Below are positions 38,259-47,005 of a stretch of 64,000 nt of DNA, piece by piece. This stretch comes from Aestuariibaculum marinum (GTDB taxonomy: Bacteria > Bacteroidota > Bacteroidia > Flavobacteriales > Flavobacteriaceae). The stretch spans positions 1 to 64,000 of the forward strand of contig NZ_JACVXD010000011.1 in NCBI RefSeq assembly GCF_014596975.1, written 5' to 3'. Within the stretch, counting starts at the first letter, position 1; every line of letters starts with the position of its first letter. The notes below the pieces were generated by a model. The model did no database searches. It was not told the origin of the DNA and saw only the letters and a program-made list of their open reading frames with translations. The position numbers and the translations under genes were made by a program.

Positions 38259-39986
38259 ATGAAAAAAATATCACGCTTTTATACAAGAAAACAAAATAAG
38301 ATAATACTCATAGTTATTTTATTTTTAATATCTCTTGTAACATTATTTTCCAATGAAAATTGTAATGTTTCATTCACTGCGGTTAATGATTTGGATGATC
38401 AAGCGGCGAAGCTTGATCATCCAAATAACAAAATAAAACGCCCTAATATTGTTTTGATCATGTCAGATGATATGGGATATTCTGATATAGGCGCTTTTGG
38501 AGGGGAAATAGATACACCTGCATTGGATGAGCTTGCTCTTAACGGTGTACGATTTACACAGTTTTATAATACGGCAAGATGTTGTCCAACCAGAGCTTCA
38601 TTAATGACTGGACTTTATCCTCATCAAACAGGAATTGGCCATATGACTAATCCTCCTGAAAATAAAACAGATCATGATGTTGGGTTACCTGGTTATAGAG
38701 GTTTTTTGAACAGGTCTAATATAACTTTAGCCGAATTACTTAAAAGTGCTGGTTACACTACATTGATGACTGGGAAATGGCACCTTGGGATGAGTCAAAA
38801 GAATCAATGGCCATTACAACGTGGTTTCGATAGATTCTATGGTATTTTGGCAGGGGCTTCTAACTTCTTTAAACCTAAATATCCAAGGCATATAAGCTTG
38901 AATAATGAAGAAATTGAAATTCAAGATGACGAATTTTATACTACAGATGCATTTACTGATTATGCAAAAAAATTCATTGGTGAGACTACTTCCAAAGAGA
39001 AGGATAAGCCCTTTTTTCTTTATTTAGCATATACAGCTCCGCATTGGCCTTTACAGGCTCCTAAAGCCGAAATCGATAAATATAGAAATCGTTACCATCA
39101 AGGTTGGACTCAATTGAGAGATGAGCGTTATCAAAGAATGATTGATTTGGGACTTATCGAAGATGAATGGGAACTTTCTCAAGACGATGCCATAGACTGG
39201 GATGGTCTATCAGAGAAAAAGCAAGAAGAAATGGCATTGAGACGTGCTATTTATGCCGCTCAGATTGATAAAATGGATCAGAACATTGGTGAACTTGTAA
39301 GTTATCTTAAAGACATTGGCGAATTTGATAATACTATTATATTATTCCTTAATGACAATGGAGCATGTGCTGAAGGAGGAATGTTAGGAGGAGGACCAGC
39401 CGAAAATCTAGAAAGTAAAGAAGGGTACTTTCTTACTTATGGGCAAGCATGGGCTAACTCCTCAAATACACCATTTCGAAAATATAAACATTGGTTACAT
39501 GAAGGAGGGATTTCAACACCTTTAATTGTCCATTGGCCTGAAGGAATAAAAAGTAAGCAACGAGGTAAAATTATTAACCATTATGGTTTTCTACCTGATA
39601 TTATGGCAACCTTTGTCGAGTTGGCTAATGCCAAATATCCAAAAACATATCAGGGTAATAATATTCATTCTATAGTAGGAAAAAGTTTGATGCCTCTAAT
39701 AGAAGGAAAAAATAAACCCATTCATACAGAACCAATTTTTTGGGAGCATGAAGGGAATAAAGCTGTACGGTTAGGAAATTATAAATTAGTGATGGATTGG
39801 GGGGCTAAACAGCAGAAGGAATGGGAACTTTACGATATGCAACAGGATCGAAGCGAAACTAATAATATAGCCGACCAGTACCCTGAAAAGGTAAAAGAAT
39901 TATCCGGTTTGTGGGAGCGTTGGGCCGAAGTAAACTATGTAGAGTCATGGGATGTTATACTAAAAAAGATGAGAGAGAAACGATAA
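38259..39986 (+). CDS. S1 arylsulfatase-type sulfatase, long form
   Basis: A 575-residue sulfatase with a membrane-type leader (IILIVILFLISLVTLFS). The formylglycine motif is CCPTR (Cys108), then ASLMTGLYPHQTGIGHM. DDMGYSDIGAFGGEIDTP and LNDNGACAEGG carry metal ligands; TGKWHLGMS carries the basic pair. It is longer than its neighbours because of extra loops (residues about 265-340), as in the arylsulfatase A-like S1_4 branch. A linker at residues 45-56 is encoded by a perfect 14-bp inverted repeat (see 38391-38424). 75 bp after the previous sulfatase. Confidence 0.88.
   Translation: MKKISRFYTRKQNKIILIVILFLISLVTLFSNENCNVSFTAVNDLDDQAAKLDHPNNKIKRPNIVLIMSDDMGYSDIGAFGGEIDTPALDELALNGVRFTQFYNTARCCPTRASLMTGLYPHQTGIGHMTNPPENKTDHDVGLPGYRGFLNRSNITLAELLKSAGYTTLMTGKWHLGMSQKNQWPLQRGFDRFYGILAGASNFFKPKYPRHISLNNEEIEIQDDEFYTTDAFTDYAKKFIGETTSKEKDKPFFLYLAYTAPHWPLQAPKAEIDKYRNRYHQGWTQLRDERYQRMIDLGLIEDEWELSQDDAIDWDGLSEKKQEEMALRRAIYAAQIDKMDQNIGELVSYLKDIGEFDNTIILFLNDNGACAEGGMLGGGPAENLESKEGYFLTYGQAWANSSNTPFRKYKHWLHEGGISTPLIVHWPEGIKSKQRGKIINHYGFLPDIMATFVELANAKYPKTYQGNNIHSIVGKSLMPLIEGKNKPIHTEPIFWEHEGNKAVRLGNYKLVMDWGAKQQKEWELYDMQQDRSETNNIADQYPEKVKELSGLWERWAEVNYVESWDVILKKMREKR
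38391..38424. repeat. Perfect 14-bp inverted repeat inside a sulfatase gene
   Basis: Arms TTGGATGATCAAGC (38391-38404) and GCTTGATCATCCAA (38411-38424) with loop GGCGAA. It lies in the linker between the leader and catalytic domain, keeps the frame open, and would form a strong mRNA hairpin. It encodes DLDDQAAKLDHP. Confidence 0.85.
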
Positions 39987-40157
39987 AAATTCATTTCTAT
40001 TAGTATTTAGATAGAAGACTTATGAGAGTTTTTAGTGAAGGATCTAGCTTCTTAAGTATGTTAGGGTTTCTATCAAGACCATACGAAAACGGAAATTTAA
40101 ATTTATGTCATCCAGTATTTGTAGCTCAATAAATAATTATAAAACTTTAATTAAAAA

Positions 40158-41564
40158 ATGAAATTAAGGCAAAAACTTTTTTTATATCTCATTTTCATGC
40201 CTTTTGTAGTATGGAGTCAGCATGATGAAAAACCTAATATCATTGTAATATTGGCTGATGATTTAGGATGGGGTGATGTGGGGTATCATGGCAGTGAAAT
40301 TCACACACCTCATATTAATCAGTTGGCCAAAGAGGGCCTTCGAATGGAGCGTTTTTATGTAACTCCTATATGTTCTCCTACTAGGGCAGGGTTGCTTACA
40401 GGACGCTATCCAGAGCGGTACGGTCTTCGTTCAACAGTAATTCCTCCTTGGCGTGATTTTGGAGTGGATACTAGTGAGGTTTTTCTTCCTGAAAAGTTGA
40501 GTAAGGTAGGATATACCAATCGGGCTGTGCTTGGTAAATGGCATTTAGGACATTCGCGTATGCAATATCATCCTCTCCATAGAGGCTTCACCCATTTCTA
40601 CGGGCACTATAATGGAGCTATAGATTTTTTTACACATTTTCGTGAGGGTGAATTGGATTGGCATGATGATTTTAATTCTTCATATGATGAGGGCTATTCA
40701 ACAGATTTGCTTACTCAGGAGGCTATTCAGAATATAAAGGAATACAGTGCGGAAGGCGATCCGTTCTTTATGTACGTGGCATATAATGCGCCTCATGTCC
40801 CACTGCAAGCAAAAGAAGAAGACTTGATTGCTCAAGGATATGATGCTAGCAAACCAAAGTTTAGTGATGAAAAAGGTTATGGTTATCAAGGCAGAGGAAA
40901 TACTGTTAAGCAAACTTATAATGCTATGGTAAGTTCATTAGACAAAGGCATAGGAGAAATTCTTGCTGCTCTTGAGGAAAATAATATTGAAAAAAATACA
41001 ATTGTATTATTTTTTAGTGATAATGGACCAGATCCTGGATCGGGTGGCAGTAGTGGAGGTTTAAGAGGAACGAAATTTGAGGAATGGGAAGGAGGAGTAA
41101 GAGTGCCGGCGATAATTAAATGGCCAAGCAAAATTAAAGGAGGAGAAATTTCTAATCAGGTAACAGGTTATATAGATGTTATGCCAACACTTCTGGATAT
41201 TGTAGGAGTAAAAGAAGAATCAAAATTACCATTGGATGGTATTAGTATATTACCAGTTTTAAAGGGGCAAAAACCTGTTATTCATAGAGAATTTTACCTT
41301 GGTAGTAAAGCTCTTGTAAATACGGAGTGGAAATTAATAAAATCCGATGGAAGTCGAGGTATGCGCCTAGAAAATGATGTATTATTTCATCTTATTTCAG
41401 ATCCTTCAGAAAAGCTTGATGTCAGGCAGCAATATCCTCTTGTTTACAAGAAGATGATGACGGCTATAGAAAAGTTTGAGAATATTCATTATAAAACGGA
41501 AGTTCGTCCTTATGGAGAGGGAAGAAAAGGGTTTAAGGCGCCTAAGGAATGGAAAATAGAATAA
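40158..41564 (+). CDS. S1 sulfatase, arylsulfatase B-like
   Basis: A 468-residue secreted sulfatase (signal peptide ending VVWS, then QHDEKPN). The formylglycine Cys72 lies in PICSPTRAGLLTGRYPERYGL. DDLGWGDVGYHGSEIHTP and FFSDNGPDPGSGG give metal ligands; GKWHLGHS gives the basic pair; YNAPHVPLQA is typical of arylsulfatase B-like proteins. No lipobox, so probably periplasmic. It follows the preceding sulfatase by 171 bp, the widest gap in the operon, in which I saw no gene. Confidence 0.88.
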   Translation: MKLRQKLFLYLIFMPFVVWSQHDEKPNIIVILADDLGWGDVGYHGSEIHTPHINQLAKEGLRMERFYVTPICSPTRAGLLTGRYPERYGLRSTVIPPWRDFGVDTSEVFLPEKLSKVGYTNRAVLGKWHLGHSRMQYHPLHRGFTHFYGHYNGAIDFFTHFREGELDWHDDFNSSYDEGYSTDLLTQEAIQNIKEYSAEGDPFFMYVAYNAPHVPLQAKEEDLIAQGYDASKPKFSDEKGYGYQGRGNTVKQTYNAMVSSLDKGIGEILAALEENNIEKNTIVLFFSDNGPDPGSGGSSGGLRGTKFEEWEGGVRVPAIIKWPSKIKGGEISNQVTGYIDVMPTLLDIVGVKEESKLPLDGISILPVLKGQKPVIHREFYLGSKALVNTEWKLIKSDGSRGMRLENDVLFHLISDPSEKLDVRQQYPLVYKKMMTAIEKFENIHYKTEVRPYGEGRKGFKAPKEWKIE

Positions 41565-41615
41565 ATTTTACTCTATAAGGAGTTGCCCGAATTTTTGTCT
41601 TACATATATTTAACA

Positions 41616-43814
41616 ATGAATAAGAAGTTAACCATTTTCATTTTTTTATTGTCAATTTGTTATAGTTTTTCAAGTTGTCAAAACCATAATGGACAGGAAG
41701 AGCAAAAGAATGATAGTGGGAAATTTGTTGAAAAACCAGTAGTATTTGTAAATCCCTTTTTAGGAACAGCACCCCTTTTAGACACTACAATTATAGGATA
41801 TACACCTCCTAAGGATTGGCGAGTTTGGGCTGGTTTAACCTTTCCAGGCTCATCCTGGCCAAATGCCATGGTGCAGTTAAGTCCCATTACCGAGTATGGA
41901 AGTGGAGCAGGTTATGAATATGAGGACAAAGAGATTTTAGGGTTTACACATACAAATAAAGGGCATTGGAATTTGTGTAATATACCCATTTTACCCGTAT
42001 CAGGATTTAATACATATCCTTATAAGTCTAAGTTTTCTCATACAAAAGAAACAGCCTCTCCTGCTTATTATCAGGTTTATTTAGAAGATTTTAGAGTTAA
42101 TGTAAGACTTAGTTCAACCTTACGATGTGGTATTCATGAATATACTTTTGAAAATAATGAAAATAGACAGATCCTTTTCGATTTAAGTAAGGCAAATAAT
42201 AAAGTTGTTAAATGGGAAATTAAGAAAATAGGAAGTAATGCGTTGGAAGGCGTGCAAGATATAGGTCGGGATAAGATATATTTTTATGTGACTTTAAGTC
42301 AAGAAATTGAACAATTAAAAATAGAAGAGAATAAAGCTGGAGATAAATTTGCGTTGGTTCATCTTAAAGATGGAGGTTCAAGCCCTTTAATTTTAAAAAT
42401 AGGATTGTCCTTTGTAAGTGTTGAAAACGCAAAAGAAAATTTGAATGCAGAAATAGGTACGAAGTCTTTTGATGAGGTTCATACAGAGGGTGTAAAAGAG
42501 TGGAATACTTTACTGTCTCGAATAAAAGTTAAAGGCGGTTCAAAAAGAGAAAAAGAGATTTTTTATAGCTCTTTATACAGGTCATTCTTATGGCCAGCTT
42601 TAAGAAGTGATTCAAACGGAGAATTTATAGATGAGTCAGGGATAATAAGGAAAGAAGGGTTTAACTATTATACCTTACCTTCTTTATGGGATACTTATCG
42701 AAATAAATTAGTTCTATTAGGTATGCTGAGACCAGAACTTACTGGAGATGTAATTCAAAGTATGGTTAATAGAGGTGAGATTAGAGGATTTATGCCTACG
42801 TTCTTCCATGGAGATCATGCAGCACCTTTTATAGCAAGTTCTTATTTCAAGGGGATAACAAATTTTGATGTCCAAAAAGCATATCAACTTTTACTAAATA
42901 ATGCTTATAAAGAAGGAGGGACAAGGCCTTATATTACCGAATATATAGAAAAGGGATATATATCTACTCCAGTGGTTAAAAATCCCAACGTAGAAACAAA
43001 AGGCCGGGCAGGAGTTTCTAAAACTTTAGAGTATGCCCATGACGATTACGCCTTAAGCCTTTTAGCCGAGAAATTAGGAGATTCTGAACATGCAGAAGAT
43101 TTGATGAAACGGTCTGAAAATTATAAGAATGTATTCGATAAGGAAACTAATTTTATGAGAGGACGACTTGATGATGGCCATTGGGTAACACCTTTTAATC
43201 CGCAATATCCATATTATCAATATATGTATCGAGAAGCAAATGCTTGGCAGCTATCGTTTTATGTCCCTCATGATATATATGGTTTGGTGAATTTATACGG
43301 AGGAACTCAACGGTTTGAAGAAAAATTAGATTCATTATTTTCAGTACCGTGGAATTCTAATTATATAGCGCGAAACGTGTCTGGGTTTTTAGGACAATAT
43401 TGTCACGGAAATCAACCAAATCATGAGGCGCCATTTGCTTATTATTTTGTAGAAAAACCAGAAAAATCACAGGCAATTTTAGATATACTTCTAAAAGATT
43501 ATTATGGTATTGGAGAATATGGATTAGCATTGTCAGGCATGGATGATGCAGGAGAAATGTCGTCATGGTATGTGTTTACGGCTTTGGGTTTATATCCTTT
43601 ATCTGTCGCTGATAATGAATTCATAACAACTGTTCCAATTTTTGATGATATTATATGGGAATTAAATAATGGTAAAACATTAACCATTTCAAAAAAAGGA
43701 CAATCACGTAAATTAAGATCAGTAGAAATTAATGGAGAAAGATTAAAGAACTTTTTTGCGCCGTATTCAATTTTTGAAGAAGGAGGAGAATTAATTATTG
43801 AAACAGAAAATTAA
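41616..43814 (+). CDS. GH92 family glycosidase, lipoprotein, divergent
   Basis: A 732-residue GH92 with lipobox FSSC. An in-frame TTG at 41583 exists, but the ATG at 41616 directly precedes a normal leader (MNKKLTIFIFLLSICYSF) and is preferred. Family motifs are kept: PSLWDTYRNKLVLLG, REANAWQLSFYVPHD (likely acid Glu) and GMDDAGEMSSWYVFTALGLYPL. Differences from the two other GH92: the His-Glu pair is replaced by Asn-Tyr (SNYIARNV), and GDED is GMDD. This points to a linkage other than alpha-1,2, or a modified mannose. As a lipoprotein it may work on the cell surface or outer periplasm. Confidence 0.88.
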   Translation: MNKKLTIFIFLLSICYSFSSCQNHNGQEEQKNDSGKFVEKPVVFVNPFLGTAPLLDTTIIGYTPPKDWRVWAGLTFPGSSWPNAMVQLSPITEYGSGAGYEYEDKEILGFTHTNKGHWNLCNIPILPVSGFNTYPYKSKFSHTKETASPAYYQVYLEDFRVNVRLSSTLRCGIHEYTFENNENRQILFDLSKANNKVVKWEIKKIGSNALEGVQDIGRDKIYFYVTLSQEIEQLKIEENKAGDKFALVHLKDGGSSPLILKIGLSFVSVENAKENLNAEIGTKSFDEVHTEGVKEWNTLLSRIKVKGGSKREKEIFYSSLYRSFLWPALRSDSNGEFIDESGIIRKEGFNYYTLPSLWDTYRNKLVLLGMLRPELTGDVIQSMVNRGEIRGFMPTFFHGDHAAPFIASSYFKGITNFDVQKAYQLLLNNAYKEGGTRPYITEYIEKGYISTPVVKNPNVETKGRAGVSKTLEYAHDDYALSLLAEKLGDSEHAEDLMKRSENYKNVFDKETNFMRGRLDDGHWVTPFNPQYPYYQYMYREANAWQLSFYVPHDIYGLVNLYGGTQRFEEKLDSLFSVPWNSNYIARNVSGFLGQYCHGNQPNHEAPFAYYFVEKPEKSQAILDILLKDYYGIGEYGLALSGMDDAGEMSSWYVFTALGLYPLSVADNEFITTVPIFDDIIWELNNGKTLTISKKGQSRKLRSVEINGERLKNFFAPYSIFEEGGELIIETEN

Positions 43815-43834
43815 TGGCTATTTAGAATTGTGTT

Positions 43835-45250
43835 ATGAGAAAAATATTGAACAACTACAATAAGAGGCAAAAAGGAATTGTATTTACATTATTGCTAATG
43901 TTTGGTTCTTCTTTATATGCTCAAAAAAAATATAATGTATTATTTATAGCTATAGATGACTTAAATGATTATGTTTCTTTGTTAGAAGATTATCCAGGTT
44001 TAAAAACGCCTAATTTAGATAAATTTTCAAAAGAGTCAATAACCTTTTCAAAAGCTTATACTGCGGCACCAGCTTGCAATCCTTCACGATCGGCAGTGTT
44101 AACAGGACTCAGTCCTGTGGTTACAGGAATTTATGATAATTCAGATAATTTTCAAAATTCCGAAGAGGCTATGGCTGCTACCTTAATTCCTGAACATTTT
44201 AAAAATAATGGTTATATAACCATGTGGTCAGGAAAATTATTTCATTCAAGACCTAATCGAGAACGAATACAAAAAATGTGGGACGACATGGATGGACATG
44301 ATGGAGGTTATGGACCGATGCCAAAACAACCTAATGTTATTAACAAAATCAAAAGTCCAAGGATGTTTGATTACGAATCATGGAATGGTCCGGATAGTGA
44401 TTTTTCAGATGTAAAAAATACAGATTTAACAATTCAAAGGCTTCAGGACGAATATGAGGCTCCTTTTTTTATGACATTAGGATTGTATAGACCTCATAAC
44501 CCATGGACAGCACCAAAACGGTTTTTTGATATGTACCCATTAGAAGATTTAAAAATGCCTACTGTGCTTGAAAACGATTTAGATGATGTTCCGCCTGTAG
44601 GTAAAGCTTGGGCAGAAAATCCTGTTAAATTAGATGATTTAAAAAGTATTAAACAATGGAAACCGATTGTGCGTTCTTATTTAGCCTCTATTTCTTTTAT
44701 GGATTATAATCTTGGAAGGGTGCTTGAAGCTTTGGAAAATAGTAAGTACAAAGATAATACAATAGTCGTGTTATGGGCTGACCATGGATTTCATATGGGA
44801 GAGAAAAAACATTTTGCAAAATTTGCTTTATGGGAAAAAACAACACATACCCTTTTTATGGTTAAAATCCCTGATGGTCCTAAAGGAGAAAAGCGAGATC
44901 AACCTGTAAACTTATTAGACATTTATCCAACTTTAATCGATTATTGTAATTTACCTAAAGTAGATCAGGATTTAAACGGAGTTTCACTCAGACATATTAT
45001 TGAAGATAGGCAGTATAAGAGGAAAACACCATCCATTACTTATTACCAAAAAGCAAGTATAGGTGTGAGAACCGATAATTGGCGTTATATAAGGTATTTT
45101 GATGGATCTGAAGAGTTGTATAATCACAAAAAAGACCCTAATGAATGGCACAACCTAGCTAATAAATCAAGGTTTAAAGATGTTATAAGAGATTTTCAGA
45201 AATGGCTCCCTAATAATATAAAAACAGCTGTAGGACCTGGTAAAAATTAA
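43835..45250 (+). CDS. S1 sulfatase, iduronate-2-sulfatase-like
   Basis: A 471-residue secreted sulfatase (signal peptide ending LYAQ). The formylglycine Cys81 lies in APACNPSRSAVLTGLSP. IAIDDLNDYVSLL and LWADHGFHMGEKKHF bind the metal; LGLYRPHNPWTAPKRFFDMYP marks the iduronate-2-sulfatase-like branch, as in the gene at 35198. It starts 20 bp after the GH92, so the two are surely co-transcribed. The two copies may act on different positions or sugars. Confidence 0.88.
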   Translation: MRKILNNYNKRQKGIVFTLLLMFGSSLYAQKKYNVLFIAIDDLNDYVSLLEDYPGLKTPNLDKFSKESITFSKAYTAAPACNPSRSAVLTGLSPVVTGIYDNSDNFQNSEEAMAATLIPEHFKNNGYITMWSGKLFHSRPNRERIQKMWDDMDGHDGGYGPMPKQPNVINKIKSPRMFDYESWNGPDSDFSDVKNTDLTIQRLQDEYEAPFFMTLGLYRPHNPWTAPKRFFDMYPLEDLKMPTVLENDLDDVPPVGKAWAENPVKLDDLKSIKQWKPIVRSYLASISFMDYNLGRVLEALENSKYKDNTIVVLWADHGFHMGEKKHFAKFALWEKTTHTLFMVKIPDGPKGEKRDQPVNLLDIYPTLIDYCNLPKVDQDLNGVSLRHIIEDRQYKRKTPSITYYQKASIGVRTDNWRYIRYFDGSEELYNHKKDPNEWHNLANKSRFKDVIRDFQKWLPNNIKTAVGPGKN

Positions 45251-45312
45251 TGTGATGAAAATCATTTAAAATTAATTTGATTAGCGTTAAAATCATATAA
45301 AAACAAAACTCA

Positions 45313-46968
45313 TTGAGACTAGTAATTTTTTTTATAAATAGAAAAGAAACACACATTTTATTATTAATTATATTAAGTTTTGTATGTAATGCTCAAAAGC
45401 AAGAGAATCTGCCAAATATTCTTTTTGTAGTAAGCGATGATCAATCGTTTGCTCATACAAGTTTTGCAGGATCAACATTTATTAATACTCCAGCTTTCGA
45501 TAGAATCGCTAAAGAAGGAATATATTTTGAAAATTGTATAGCAGCATCACCAGGATGTGCTCCATCACGAAGTGCTCTGGTAACAGGAAGATATCCTTGG
45601 CAAAATGAGCAATCTGGCCAACATGCATCTGCATGGTTAAAAAAATATGTTCCGTTTATAGATGTATTGGAAAAAGCAGGGTATTGTATAGGACGAACAG
45701 GAAAAGGAGTAGATCCTTTTCAATATGCAAGAAATAATAATGATTCGTTATGGAGAGAAACTAATGCCGCAGGAAAGCTTCATTCAGATTTTAAATTTGA
45801 TATAGATAGTTTAAACGGAATTAAAACCTATGCTAAAGGCATTAAGGTTACCGATTATGTTAAAAACTTCAAATTTTTCGTGAATAATAAAGCCGCAAAT
45901 AGACCTTTCTTTTTTTGGTTTGGTGCTCAAGAACCTCATCGACCTTATGAAAGGAGCTCTTATAAGAGGTTAGGAAAAGATATGAAAGGTGTTAAAGTAC
46001 CTGGTTTTCTTCCAGATGTTGATGTGGTTAGAGGTGATTTGTTAGATTATGCTGTAGAGATTGAATGGTTTGACCAACAGTTGGAAGACATGTTACAGTA
46101 TTTAGAGAAAATAGGAGCATTGGAGAATACCATTATCATAGTAACCTCTGATAATGGAAAACCTTTTCCACGAGCCAAAGCAAATACATATGAATATGGT
46201 ATTCATGTGCCAATGGCTATTCGGTATCCAAAAGAATTCCCTGGAAATAGGGTGATTAAGGATCTTATATCCTTTGTAGATATAGCTCCAACACTTTTAG
46301 AAATTACAAAACAAAATCCAAAGGATATAATGATGCCAATGTCAGGAAAAAGTTTTTTAAGACTATTGAAGTCTAATAAAAATGGAAATGTGAATAAGAA
46401 AGAGTCTTATGTTTTTTCAGGAAGAGAACGTCATTCCTCATCGCGGTATAAAAATTTGGGGTATCCGCAACGCGCGGTTCGTAGTAAAGATTATTTGTTA
46501 ATTTGGAATATGAAACCAGAAAGATGGCCTGCTGGAGCTCCTCAAAAATTTTCAGACAAGGATACTACCCATGTGTTACCATTTAATGGTGTATATGAGG
46601 GGGCTTATAAAGAAGGAATAGCCTATACAGATATCGATGAAAGTCCTTCAAAAGAGTTTCTTATGCTGAATTCTGAGGATGAAGATATGAAACCATTTTA
46701 TGATCTAGCTGTTGGTAAACGACCAGAATTTGAGCTTTTTGAAATAAATGAAGACCCATTCTGTTTGCATAATCTTGCAGGATTACCAGAATATGGTAAG
46801 ACTGAAAAAAAACTAAAAACGGCACTCAAAAATGAGCTTAAAAGAACAAATGATCCACGTGTCGTAGGCTCTGATAAGGAGATTTTTGACAGTTATAAAC
46901 GTTATATGAACATTAGAAAATTTCCTAGACCAAGTAAAGCTGATAAAAAAAATGATTATGGTCGTTAA
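45313..46968 (+). CDS. S1 sulfatase, heparan N-sulfatase-like
   Basis: A 551-residue secreted sulfatase. The frame is closed by a stop just upstream and has no ATG before the leader, so the start is taken as TTG at 45313; the leader THILLLIILSFVCNAQ follows. The formylglycine Cys82 lies in SPGCAPSRSALVTGRYPWQNE. VVSDDQSFAHTSFAGSTF and VTSDNGKPFPRAKANTYEYG carry metal ligands. The general form matches the N-sulfoglucosamine sulfohydrolase-like branch (S1_8-type by eye), which also acts on O-sulfates. Between a sulfatase and the GH67 gene. Confidence 0.83.
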   Translation: MRLVIFFINRKETHILLLIILSFVCNAQKQENLPNILFVVSDDQSFAHTSFAGSTFINTPAFDRIAKEGIYFENCIAASPGCAPSRSALVTGRYPWQNEQSGQHASAWLKKYVPFIDVLEKAGYCIGRTGKGVDPFQYARNNNDSLWRETNAAGKLHSDFKFDIDSLNGIKTYAKGIKVTDYVKNFKFFVNNKAANRPFFFWFGAQEPHRPYERSSYKRLGKDMKGVKVPGFLPDVDVVRGDLLDYAVEIEWFDQQLEDMLQYLEKIGALENTIIIVTSDNGKPFPRAKANTYEYGIHVPMAIRYPKEFPGNRVIKDLISFVDIAPTLLEITKQNPKDIMMPMSGKSFLRLLKSNKNGNVNKKESYVFSGRERHSSSRYKNLGYPQRAVRSKDYLLIWNMKPERWPAGAPQKFSDKDTTHVLPFNGVYEGAYKEGIAYTDIDESPSKEFLMLNSEDEDMKPFYDLAVGKRPEFELFEINEDPFCLHNLAGLPEYGKTEKKLKTALKNELKRTNDPRVVGSDKEIFDSYKRYMNIRKFPRPSKADKKNDYGR

Positions 46969-47005
46969 GTAAAATACAAATGTGTTTTTTAGTAAAAGTC
47001 TTAAT

